Notes: generated by a model not told the origin, from the sequence alone. A stretch of 64,000 nucleotides of DNA from JACVRW01 sp963850205 (GCA_963850205.1 CAWKKJ010000015.1:186001-250000), one strand, 5' to 3'. Counted from the first letter of the stretch, positions 25,521 to 37,688 are shown. Program-made: numbers and translations.

Positions 25521-25655
25521 TTACGGGGTGAGCCGCTTGCGGCCCTTGGCCCGGCGCCGCTTGAGCACTTGGCGGCCGGCGCGCGTGCTCATGCGAGCAC
25601 GGAACCCGTGGGTGCGGGCACGCTTGCGCTTCTTGGGCTGGTAGGTGCGCTTCAT
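25521..25655 (-). CDS. rpmH: 50S ribosomal protein L34
   Basis: A 44-residue basic protein, beginning MKRTYQPKKRKRARTHGF and continuing through RARMSTRAGRQVLKRRRAKGRKRL to its TAA stop. This is the complete L34 sequence pattern. It heads the rpmH-rnpA-yidD-yidC-khpB-rsmG-parA-parB block that diverges from dnaA, the arrangement found beside many bacterial origins. Confidence 0.96.
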   Translation of the reverse strand: MKRTYQPKKRKRARTHGFRARMSTRAGRQVLKRRRAKGRKRLTP

Positions 25656-25933
25656 CGAGGAGAGCGGCGGCTGTCGGGACGAGCCGCGCGGAGCGGAGGG
25701 TACAAGATGGACCCGCCGTGGCCCTGCGGATTTCCACCCGCCGCGGCCCTGTGCATTTCCTGTTCAGAGGCCCGGAACGGTTTTCGCGCGTTTTGCGGGC
25801 TGACCTCCTGGGAGGTGCAGGTCGGCGCGAGACAGGCTTGTACACTCGCCTCGCCGAGGGCAGCCGGGCTCGCCCGCCCGACGTTTCCTCTCTCCAAATC
25901 TGTTGTCGGATCGACCCGAGGGGAGGGTCGCGA
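25656..25933. other. Divergent spacer between rpmH and dnaA, possible origin region
   Basis: This 278-base stretch holds promoters for both flanking genes and, by gene order, is one of the two usual positions for oriC. I see no cluster of consensus DnaA boxes (TTATCCACA or TTGTCCACA). It has a few short T-rich stretches (tttccaccc, ggttttcgcgcgttttgc) that stand out in this GC-rich sequence. A strong Shine-Dalgarno sequence, gaggggaggg at 25918-25927, lies six bases before the CTG proposed as the dnaA start. The dnaA frame is open through this spacer but the encoded residues look non-coding. Confidence 0.35.
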
Positions 25934-27283
25934 CTGCCCGTACCTGAACAGCTGGACCAGCTCTGGGAAGAGATCCGTAGCGACCTTCGCGGCGAGGCGC
26001 CGGACTTCAAGTTTCAGATCTGGCTGGAACCGCTGGAGCCGGCCGCCTTGGACGGGGGCACCCTCTACATCCGTGCTCCGGAGCACATCCGCACCTCGGT
26101 GCGCGAGCGCTACCTGCCCTTGCTCCGGCGCGCCACCCGGGCGCGCGTCGGCCCCCACGCGGTAGTCGAGATAGTCGGCGGCGGCTGGCGACTGCAGCCC
26201 GAGTCGTCTGCGCATCCACCCCCCGGGCAACCGGGCGGAGCGGACCTGAACCCCAGGTTCACCTTCGAGCAGTTCGTGATCGGCGCGGGGAACCGCTTCG
26301 CCCACGCGGCGGCGCTGGCCGTCGCGGAGCTGCCGGCGCAGGCGTACAACCCGTTGTTTCTCCACAGCAGCCCGGGGTTGGGCAAGACGCACCTCCTGCA
26401 CGCGATTGCCGCCTACGTGGGCCGCCACGGATCCGGCCTGCGCGTTCGCTACGCCACGATCGAGGAGTTCACCAGCGAGTTCGTCGAGGCACTGCGAGCT
26501 CGGCGCACGGCGAGCTTCAAGGAACGTTTCCGCACCGCGGACGTCGTGCTGATCGACGACGTGCAGTTCCTCGCCGGGCGGACCAAGACCCGCGAGGAGT
26601 TCTTCCACACCTTCAACGCCCTGCTGGACTCGGGTCGCCAGCTGGTGCTCACCTCCGACCGTGCGCCCGAGGAGATCCCGGACCTCGAAGCGCGCCTGAC
26701 CGAACGCTTCCGGGCCGGGCTCGTGGTCGAGCTCGATCGCCCGACGCTGGCCGTGCGCCGGGCGATCCTCGCCATCCGAGCTCGTGTCGACGGTGTCGAA
26801 GTCTCCGAGGAGGTGCTGGACGAGATCGCGATCCAGGTGAGTACCAGCGTTCGCGCGCTCGAGGGGGCCCTCATTCGCGTGGTGGCCTACGCCTCACTCC
26901 AGAACGAGCCGCCCACGGCGGCGCTCGTGCGCCATGTCCTTGCTCGCCTCAGCGGGTCGTCGGGCGGCGAGGCGCCTGCCGGTATCGATCGCATCGTCGA
27001 GGCCGCAGCGCTCGAGTTCGGAGTCGAACCGCAGGCGCTCCTGGCTCGCGACCGCCGCGCCGGCGTCACCCGGGCGCGCCACGTAGCCATGTACATCGCT
27101 CGCGAGACGACCGGAGCGAGCCTGCCCGAGATCGGCCGCCGCATGGGCAATCGCAACCACACCACCGTCCTCCACGCGGTCAACCGCGTCGGAGACGCCC
27201 TCACCGCCGATCCGGATCTGCGACGGTCGGTTGACAACCTTCGTCAACAGCTTGACCAATCCACTGACGGCCGACCCGGATGA
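25934..27283 (+). CDS. dnaA: Chromosomal replication initiator DnaA, probable CTG start
   Basis: AAA+ initiator that binds oriC. Domain I begins at LPVPEQLDQLWEEIRSDLRG; the AAA+ domain starts at RFTFEQFVIGAGNRFAHAAA, with Walker A HSSPGLGKTHLLHAI and Walker B VVLIDDVQFLAG; domain IV carries the signature MGNRNHTTVLHAVNRV. Starting at the CTG at 25934, six bases after gaggggaggg, gives 449 residues, the family length. No ATG, GTG or TTG lies close to the start of domain I; a distant upstream start at 25718 would add 72 atypical residues. The linker domain II is very short. Confidence 0.92.
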   Translation: MPVPEQLDQLWEEIRSDLRGEAPDFKFQIWLEPLEPAALDGGTLYIRAPEHIRTSVRERYLPLLRRATRARVGPHAVVEIVGGGWRLQPESSAHPPPGQPGGADLNPRFTFEQFVIGAGNRFAHAAALAVAELPAQAYNPLFLHSSPGLGKTHLLHAIAAYVGRHGSGLRVRYATIEEFTSEFVEALRARRTASFKERFRTADVVLIDDVQFLAGRTKTREEFFHTFNALLDSGRQLVLTSDRAPEEIPDLEARLTERFRAGLVVELDRPTLAVRRAILAIRARVDGVEVSEEVLDEIAIQVSTSVRALEGALIRVVAYASLQNEPPTAALVRHVLARLSGSSGGEAPAGIDRIVEAAALEFGVEPQALLARDRRAGVTRARHVAMYIARETTGASLPEIGRRMGNRNHTTVLHAVNRVGDALTADPDLRRSVDNLRQQLDQSTDGRPG

Positions 27284-27394
27284 CAGAATCAACAGACCGT
27301 GAACATCACCGCTTCCGCTCCCCAAGCCGCCCCGCCAGCGATATCAACTTCTCCCACAGTCCCTACAACACCTACCTCAGATAGGCAGCGTCAG

Positions 27395-28507
27395 TTGAAG
27401 CTCACCGTTTCCCGTGAAACGTTTCTCGCTCGTCTGGCCGTCGCTGTGCGCGGCGCCTCGACTCGCAGCGCCATTCAGACGCTGGCCGGGGTGCTGATTC
27501 GTGTGGATGAACGCGGCGCCGAGCTGCAGGCCACCGACATGGAGATGGGGGTCCGCATCGGGCTGGAGACGGTGGAGGCCTCGCCGGGGGTCGTCGTTAT
27601 CCCGGGCCGGCTCCTGCTCGATGTGGTCCGTTCGCTGCCACAGGACGAGCTCACCCTCGAGCACCGCACCGCCCAACAGGACGTCGAGGTTGTCTCCGGC
27701 TCAGCCCGCTTCCACCTGCGGACGCTTCCGCCCGAGGACTTCCCCAAGCTGCCGGAGGCACCGGACGAGGGCGTGCTCACGGTGCCGGCGGGCGCCTTCG
27801 TGGACACCATTGCCCGGGTAGCCCGGTCGGCCTCCCGCGACGAGACCCGCCCCCATCTGACCGGAGTCCTCGTCACCGCCTCAGGCAACGAGCTGCGCAT
27901 GGTCGCCACCGACTCCTACCGGCTGAGCGTGAAGGAGACCAAGCTCGATGAGGAGTTGGACGGCACCCTGGAGGCCAACGTCCCCGCCCGGACGCTTCAG
28001 GAGCTGGGACGGATCGCCTCGGCCGGCGAGTCCGAGGCGATCACCGTCGCGGCCCTGGAGCACCAGGTGATATTCGGTGTCGGCGACGTGGTCCTGTCGT
28101 CGCGCTTGGTCGAGGGCCGTTTTCCGAACTATCAGCAGCTCCTACCCGACTCGTACGAGCAGGAGCTGCGGCTCAGCCGGCCTGAACTGTTGGAGGTGGT
28201 GCGCCGGGTGGGGCTGTTGGCGCAGAAGAACGCACCGCTGCGGCTGCGGTTCTCGGAGGGGCAGCTCGACGTGTCGGCCCAGACTCCCGACGTCGGAGAG
28301 GCCAGCGAATCGCTGCCCGTACCGTTCAGCGGCGAGACGCTCGAGATCGGCTTCAACCCGGAGTTCTTCCGCGACGGGCTGGAGAGCACCGAGTCGGACG
28401 AGCTGGTGTTGAAGCTGATCAGCCCGTTGCGGCCGGGGCTGATCCAGTCGGGCGACGAGGGCGCCGGCTTCCTGTACCTCGTCATGCCGATACGCCTGAA
28501 CGTCTGA
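27395..28507 (+). CDS. dnaN: DNA polymerase III beta subunit (sliding clamp)
   Basis: Ring-shaped processivity clamp. The TTG at 27395 gives the canonical N-terminus (KLTVSRETFLARL) and 370 residues; a GTG at 27299 would add 32 Ala/Pro/Thr-rich residues. Family stretches include ATDMEMGVRI, RPHLTGVLVTASGNELRMVATDSYRLSV, SRLVEGRFPNYQQLLP and the C-terminal YLVMPIRL. A parS-like 16-mer lies inside the coding start, encoding part of TVSRET. Confidence 0.95.
   Translation: MKLTVSRETFLARLAVAVRGASTRSAIQTLAGVLIRVDERGAELQATDMEMGVRIGLETVEASPGVVVIPGRLLLDVVRSLPQDELTLEHRTAQQDVEVVSGSARFHLRTLPPEDFPKLPEAPDEGVLTVPAGAFVDTIARVARSASRDETRPHLTGVLVTASGNELRMVATDSYRLSVKETKLDEELDGTLEANVPARTLQELGRIASAGESEAITVAALEHQVIFGVGDVVLSSRLVEGRFPNYQQLLPDSYEQELRLSRPELLEVVRRVGLLAQKNAPLRLRFSEGQLDVSAQTPDVGEASESLPVPFSGETLEIGFNPEFFRDGLESTESDELVLKLISPLRPGLIQSGDEGAGFLYLVMPIRLNV
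27406..27421. other. parS-like ParB-binding site 2, within the start of dnaN
   Basis: Identical to site 1 (cgtttcccgtgaaacg), 4.2 kb away, in the same orientation. It falls in codons 4 to 9 of dnaN. An identical variant of the actinobacterial parS core at two origin-proximal positions is unlikely by chance and supports a functional ParB site. Confidence 0.65.
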
Positions 28508-28521
28508 GGCGGACCCGCGCC

Positions 28522-29635
28522 GTGCGCATCGCGCACCTCCAGGTCCGAGACTTCCGCAACTACGGCCGGGCGGACGTGGACCTCGCGGAGCGGTTGACCG
28601 TGGTGGCGGGCAGCAACGGCGCCGGCAAGACGAACCTGCTTGAGGCGCTCTACTTCGGCGCCACGGGGCGCTCTCCACGCACGGCCAACGAGCGGGAGCT
28701 CGTCCGCCGCGGGGGAGAGGGCGTGGCGCGCGTGGTGCTGGATACCGATGACGGGGAGGCCACGCACCGGATCGAGGTCGGCTTCCGGCCGGGCGAGTCC
28801 AAGCGGATACGCCTTGACGGCAACCCGGTGGACAACCTCCTCGACAGCGATGAGCGGCCGCTGGTCAGCATTTTTCTCCCGGAGCGCCTGGAGCTCGTAA
28901 AGGGGGCCCCGGCCGGCCGGCGGGCGCACCTCGATCAGGTGGTGGCCGCCCTCTGGCCCGCCCGGGCCGGCACGCGGGCCGCCTACGGCCGGGCGCTCGC
29001 CCAGCGCAACGCGCTACTCACCCGGGTCCGCGCGCGGCCAGGCCGGCGCCGATGGCCTCGACGCCTGGGACGCGGAGCTGTCCCGCCAGGGCATTCGGCT
29101 GATGGAGGATCGGGCGGAGGCGGCCGCGGGGCTGCGGCCGGTCTTCGCCGAGCTGGGCGGTCGCCTGGGTCTCACAGCAGGCCCGGAGCTGCGCTATCGC
29201 CCCCGTTCCGGCGCCGGTGACGTGGCCGAGCTCGCCGCCGAGTTGGCCGACCGGCGGGCAGCGGACCTCGAGCGCGGGTTCACCGCCCATGGCCCCCATC
29301 GGGACGAGCTCTCGTTCCTGATGGGTGGGGAGTCGCTTCGGGCCTACGGATCCCAGGGCCAGCAGCGCATGGCCCTGCTGGCGCTGCTCTTCGCCGAGCG
29401 CAGGCTTCTCGCGGAGCGCCGCGGGCGCCCGCCGATCATGCTGCTCGACGACGTGATGTCCGAGCTCGACAGCGCGAGGCGGGAGCTGCTCGCCGAGCTC
29501 CTGCGCGAGGCGGGACAGGCCGTGATCACCGCCACCGAGGCCGAGCAGGTGCCCGGGACGGTGATCGCCGCGGGAGAGCTGATCCGGGTGCAGGACGGAT
29601 CGATCCACGCGCCCGGCCGGGCGGTAGCGGCGTGA
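28522..29635 (+). CDS. recF: DNA replication and repair protein RecF, with an apparent frameshift
   Basis: SMC-like ATPase for recombination at gaps. The first frame (from GTG at 28522) begins RIAHLQVRDFRNYGRADVDL, contains Walker A GSNGAGKTNLLEALYF and reaches about residue 172 (RNALLTRVRA). The second frame continues with GQAGADGLDAWDAELSRQG and then MEDRAEAAAGLRPVF, and holds the C-terminal ABC signature region (YGSQGQQRMALLALLFAERR) and Walker B IMLLDDVMSELD. The frames meet at about 29030-29042 in a cgcgcgcggcc run. A one-base change restores about 370 residues, the normal length. Confidence 0.88.
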
Positions 29636-29949
29636 GGCGGGTGGCTCCCCGTCCGCTGGCCCGCGCCCTCGAGGGCGCCGTGCGGCGGGCCGAGCCGCCG
29701 ACGCTGCTGGCCCGCGTGCAGGCGTCGTGGGTGGCCGCCGCAGGCCCCGGGCTGGCGGGCGCCGCCACGCCGGTGAGCGAGCGCGAGGGTGTGGTGACGG
29801 TGGCCTGCGAGTCCGCCGTCTGGGCCCAGGAGTTGCAGCTCCTCGGCGCCGATCTGACCACCCGACTGAACGAGAACCTGGGCCCCGCCGAGGGGGGACG
29901 CGTGACCGGCCTGCGTTTCGTCACCGGTTCGGCCCCGAACCGTCGCTGA
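29632..29949 (+). CDS. dciA: DciA/DUF721 family protein
   Basis: A 105-residue basic protein with the DUF721 pattern: RVQASWVAAAGPGLAGAATPVS followed by a beta region (GVVTVACESAVWAQELQLL). DciA loads the replicative helicase DnaB in bacteria that lack DnaC, and the gene commonly follows recF. Its GTG start overlaps the recF stop (GTGA), so it is translationally coupled. Confidence 0.85.
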   Translation: MRRVAPRPLARALEGAVRRAEPPTLLARVQASWVAAAGPGLAGAATPVSEREGVVTVACESAVWAQELQLLGADLTTRLNENLGPAEGGRVTGLRFVTGSAPNRR

Positions 29950-30161
29950 GGAGCACTAAGCGACGCTAGCTGGCAGCGCCAAAATTTAGGCGATTTGCGG
30001 GTATTTTGTAACACTCGAAGCCATCCGGGGCAGGGGGTAGCCTGCTAGTATTGACAACAGTCTGAGTTAGCGCCCCGGCTCGTGCCACAAGGCGACGGAG
30101 TCGGGGCGTTTCATGGTCCAGCGGCCGTATCCACTGGCGGCCGTGCGAAGGAAGGAAGCGT
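29950..30161. promoter_or_regulatory. AT-rich spacer and probable promoter upstream of gyrB
   Basis: A 212-base non-coding gap. It contains an unusually AT-rich island at about 29980-30012 (caaaatttaggcg, then gtattttgtaac), whose ends caaaat and attttg are complementary. An extended -10-like sequence tgctagtat is at 30043-30051, without a clear -35. A gyrB ribosome-binding site, aaggaagg, lies just before the TTG start. The exact promoter is not certain. Confidence 0.4.
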
Positions 30162-32627
<2,466 letters not shown>

Positions 32628-32661
32628 GGCTGCAAACCGGCGCATTCCGGCGTCCTCGGTC

Positions 32662-32685
32662 GCGGACAGGCAGAGCCTTGTCCGC
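32662..32685 (+). terminator. Hairpin between gyrB and gyrA
   Basis: gcggacaggc-aga-gcc-t-tgtccgc forms a ten-pair stem with one bulged T and a three-base loop. It lies 35 bases after the gyrB stop and about 85 before gyrA. There is no T-run, so it could be a weak terminator, a processing site or an mRNA-stabilising structure that sets the gyrB/gyrA ratio. Confidence 0.4.
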
Positions 32686-32769
32686 TCCCTGCGTCCTTGG
32701 ACTGCTTGGTTTTCGCACAGACGTCAACGTTGGGGCGTAGCAGGCAGGTCCGAAGGACGGTGAATCCAG

Positions 32770-35337
<2,568 letters not shown>

Positions 35338-35386
35338 CCCCTCCCCTCGCGGCGCCCGTCAGCCGGTCGGTCTGCTTCAATTGAGA

Positions 35387-35440
35387 GACCAGGGAAAGGA
35401 GGTGGTCCGAAGTTGAGTGACAGATCTTTTGGGACCCTGG
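35387..35440 (+). promoter_or_regulatory. Full-length Shine-Dalgarno sequence inside alternative stem-loops
   Basis: aaaggaggtggtcc at 35395-35408 matches the complement of the 16S rRNA 3' end (AAAGGAGGTGATCC) at 13 of 14 positions and lies four bases before the TTG of a 14-residue ORF. It can be enclosed in a hairpin by gacca (35387-35391) pairing with tggtc (35403-35407). A longer alternative pairs ccaggg (35389-35394) with ccctgg (35435-35440) inside the ORF. These mutually exclusive pairings look like a translation-linked switch; folding was judged by eye. Confidence 0.5.
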
Positions 35441-35457
35441 AGGTGTCCGGCCGCTAG
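35413..35457 (+). CDS. 14-residue leader peptide
   Basis: TTG-initiated ORF encoding (M)SDRSFGTLEVSGR, stop TAG at 35455. It follows the strongest ribosome-binding site in the window and is followed 120 bases later by a nine-pair hairpin. A peptide this short with such a signal is typical of attenuation or ribosome-stalling leaders, but no downstream gene that it would control is intact here; the next 1.6 kb is a rearranged zone. I do not know this peptide from a described family. Confidence 0.5.
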   Translation: MSDRSFGTLEVSGR

Positions 35458-35576
35458 GTAGGTGCTGGGCCCCGCCAAGCGGAGTCCACCCGAGGCACCG
35501 TCGGCAGGGTTGGTCGGGAGTGGTTCCACCGACCGCAGTGAGAACGCTGCCGTCACGTCCAGCAAACATCGAACCG

Positions 35577-35604
35577 CGAGGGGCGTCCATTTGGGCGCCC
35601 CTCG
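35577..35604 (+). terminator. GC-rich hairpin, terminator or attenuator
   Basis: cgaggggcg (35577-35585) pairs perfectly with cgcccctcg (35596-35604), leaving a ten-base loop. There is no T-run. It ends the transcript that would carry gyrA or the leader ORF. A second smaller stem, ggtcgg with ccgacc, lies about 50 bases upstream. Confidence 0.6.
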
Positions 35605-35614
35605 TGCGTCCGCC

Positions 35615-35839
35615 GGAGGCGCTGCCCACGGCCGGCTGGCCACCCCCGAGGTGGCGGCCATCTGCGATCTCCCGGGCCCGCGGGCGGCGGCCGAGCTGTG
35701 GCGCCTGGCGGCTGAGTGGCGGGTGCGGCCCACGCGGTTTCTGACCGGGGAGCTGTGGGAGCCGGCCTGAGTCTTCTCCGCGGGGCGGCGTGGATTGGGC
35801 TGGGTAAGGGGGGGTTCCCTACGAAACGTCCCATAGTGG
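35615..35839 (+). repeat. Diverged copy of the 3' end of the dsbA-like gene and its downstream spacer
   Basis: About 225 bases match 54832-55062 at roughly 90 percent or more, including the last 50 or so codons of the DsbA-like protein, its TGA and the downstream spacer through catagtgg. Differences in the coding part are nearly all synonymous (GCG GCT versus GCC GCC; CGG versus CGT; TTT CTG ACC versus TTC TTG ACG), so the copy diverged while under protein selection. Four bases are missing at the left edge. It is cut at the right by an IS30-type fragment. Confidence 0.85.
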
Positions 35840-36342
35840 CGCTCGTCAGCGGGCACCTAAGCGACGACAACTCCCCCGAGCAGATCTCGGGCTGGCTGCG
35901 GCGCTTGCACCCCGACAATGAGGCGATGCAGCTCTCCCATGAGACGATCTATCGCTCGCTATACGTGTAGTCGAAGGGATCGCTGAAGGGCGAGCTGACC
36001 CGTCACCTGCGCAGCGGAAGGGCCAAGCGCCGGCCCCGCGGCTCGAGCCGCAAGGGCGAGGGCCGCGGCAGGATCCGCGAGATGGTGATGATCTCCGAGC
36101 GCCCTGCCGAGGTGGCAGATCGGGCGGTCCCGGGCCACTGGGAGGGAGACCTGCTGATGGGCAACAAGACGAGCGCGATCGCCACCCTGGTCGAGCGCCA
36201 GACGCGCTACGCCCAGCTCGTCGCGCTGCCCGATGGGTTTCGCGCCGAGCCGGTCTGCGAGGCGCTTTCGGCGTCGATCACGACCTCTGCCCGAGCAGCT
36301 GCGGCGCTCGCTTACTTGGGATCAAGGCCACGAGATGGCCGA
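35840..36342 (+). pseudogene. IS30-family transposase remnant
   Basis: The translation shows the IS30 transposase core: SPEQISGWLRRLHPD, SHETIYRSLYV, then an in-frame TAG where CAG (Gln) is usual, followed by SKGSLKGELTRHLRSG, VPGHWEGDLLMGNKTSAIATLVER (first catalytic Asp) and, after a frame break at about 36285, LPEQLRRSLTWDQGHEMAE (second Asp). The N-terminal HTH and the last third with the catalytic Glu are missing, and no terminal inverted repeats are visible. It sits exactly between two segments that are contiguous in the copy at 55 kb. Confidence 0.85.
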
Positions 36343-37064
36343 GGACGCAACGTGCGCAACCCCCCGAGCCGGCCTCTTACCCAGCAGAGAACCCTCGGCC
36401 CCGCTTGCCCACCAGGCCCTGCTCGGCGAGCTCGACGGTCCCGATTCGTCACGCTGCCGATCACCTTGGCGCCCGGGTGGTGGGCGGCCAGCAGCGCCAC
36501 CGCCGCCTCGGCCTCGGCCGCACCGACCACGCAGCAGAAGCCGCAACCTACTGAGTGCGGGCAGCCTACGGCTGCGTGTCGTCCGTGCCGCCGGCGCCGC
36601 CGGCAGCGCTCGGCGTCGGCGTCGATCTGACGCTCCACCTCGTCGACCCGTCCCTCGAGGTCGTCCAGCCGTCCTCCCAGCCGCTCGATCTGGTCGGGGA
36701 GCCCGCTCACGTCGTCCTCGACCTGCTGCAGGCGGTCATCGACGGCGGACACGTCGTCGGCGGTGGGCAGGGCCTGCACGCGGGTCTCCAGGCGATCGAG
36801 CCGTGCGGCCAGATCTTCCTGGGCATTCCTGAGCTGGCTGGTGGTGCGCAGCGCCTCGTCGTCGTCGGCCGCCCGGTTGGCCACCACCAGCGCGATGGCG
36901 GCGATGGCGGTGGCGGCGATGGCCCAGGCCACGGCCACCAGGAGCCAGCGGCGCAACGAGCGCAGGTCTCCGGCCGTGGCCGGACGCGAGTCGGGATCGG
37001 GCGGGGCCGGCTCCTCGGCCGGGCGCTCGCCCTCGTCGGATGGCGGTGAGGAGGGCTCGCCCAT
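36312..37064 (-). CDS. Single-pass membrane protein with long coiled coil; C-terminus replaced by purM-derived sequence
   Basis: The N-terminal part is a normal-looking protein: acidic Pro-rich cytoplasmic segment (1-38), one membrane helix (about 40-63), then a coiled coil of about 80 residues with leucine/valine heptads (LAARLDRLETRVQAL through DDLEGRVDEVERQID). From about residue 170 the frame enters the duplicated purM fragment (GCGFCCVVGAAEAEAAVALL) and stays open into the IS30 remnant. So the original C-terminus has been lost. Its ATG overlaps the TGA of the HNH gene by one base. Function unknown. Confidence 0.65.
   Translation of the reverse strand: MGEPSSPPSDEGERPAEEPAPPDPDSRPATAGDLRSLRRWLLVAVAWAIAATAIAAIALVVANRAADDDEALRTTSQLRNAQEDLAARLDRLETRVQALPTADDVSAVDDRLQQVEDDVSGLPDQIERLGGRLDDLEGRVDEVERQIDADAERCRRRRRHGRHAAVGCPHSVGCGFCCVVGAAEAEAAVALLAAHHPGAKVIGSVTNRDRRARRAGPGGQAGPRVLCWVRGRLGGLRTLRPRPSRGLDPK
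36343..36545 (-). repeat. Diverged copy of the 3' end of purM and adjoining spacer
   Basis: About 200 bases match 55062-55270 in the same orientation, including the purM codons for CGFCCVVGAAEAEAAVALLAA and HHPGAKVIGSVT and the tail that ends at TAA (36361-36363 region). Third-position changes dominate (GCC versus GCG twice in the core). Like the complete purM, this copy has one extra base between the core frame and the VELAEQGLVG tail frame. It is fused in frame to the end of the neighbouring coiled-coil membrane protein. Confidence 0.82.
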
Positions 37065-37687
37065 CAGGCGGCCACGAGATACTGCTCCCAGGCCGCGGGA
37101 ATGGTCGTCGTGGCGACGTGGATGAAGACGGTGGGGTTCGGCGCCTTGGGCGCCGTGGAGGGCACCATCCGGGCCTGCTTGGGCAGGCGGTCGCCCTTGC
37201 GGCGGTTGCAGGGCGCGCAGCAGGTGACGATGTTGTCCCAACTCGAGGCGCCGCCCTTCGAGCGAGGGATCACGTGGTCGACGGTCAGGTTGCCCCGCTC
37301 GTGGCCGCAGTACTGACAGGTCCAGCGGTCGCGGGCGAACACCGCCCGTCGGGTGATCTTGCGCCGGTGGGCGTCGCGCGGGATGCGGACGTAGGTGAGC
37401 AGGCGGATGACCACCGGCTTGGGAAGCGTGAGCGACTCGGCGTGCAGCAGCCATTCGCTGCGCTCGAGGACCTCGGCCCGGTTCTTCAGCAGCAGCACGG
37501 CCGCGCGCCGGACCGTGCACACGTTGATCGGCTCGAACGACGCGTTGAGGACCAGGACCCGGCCGGACGACCCGCCGCGCTGCGCACCCCGGCCGGGTGC
37601 GGGCAGCGCGATGGCAGGGCCTGGTTCGGTGTCACCCGCCTCGGTCGTGAAGGTCAGGTCGGCGCTCGCGCCCACGGTGCGCAGCAT
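37064..37687 (-). CDS. HNH endonuclease domain protein
   Basis: A 207-residue protein with an N-terminal segment typical of stand-alone actinobacterial HNH proteins (VLVLNASFEPINVCTVRRAAVLLL) and an HNH core RDRWTCQYCG, LTVDHVIPRSKGG, DNIVTCCAPCNRRKG, with the two CxxC zinc pairs. No restriction methyltransferase, phage or toxin partner is nearby, so a house-keeping nuclease is more likely than a defence role. It is next to pheA on the same strand. Confidence 0.9.
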   Translation of the reverse strand: MLRTVGASADLTFTTEAGDTEPGPAIALPAPGRGAQRGGSSGRVLVLNASFEPINVCTVRRAAVLLLKNRAEVLERSEWLLHAESLTLPKPVVIRLLTYVRIPRDAHRRKITRRAVFARDRWTCQYCGHERGNLTVDHVIPRSKGGASSWDNIVTCCAPCNRRKGDRLPKQARMVPSTAPKAPNPTVFIHVATTTIPAAWEQYLVAA

Positions 37688-37688
37688 T

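Noticed and set aside
27284..27394. DnaA boxes in the dnaA-dnaN gap
   Set aside because: The closest sequences (caatccact, ttgacaacc) have three or more mismatches to the consensus.
37064..37687. HNH protein as part of a restriction or defence system
   Set aside because: No methyltransferase, helicase, toxin or phage gene is adjacent; neighbours are pheA and membrane proteins.
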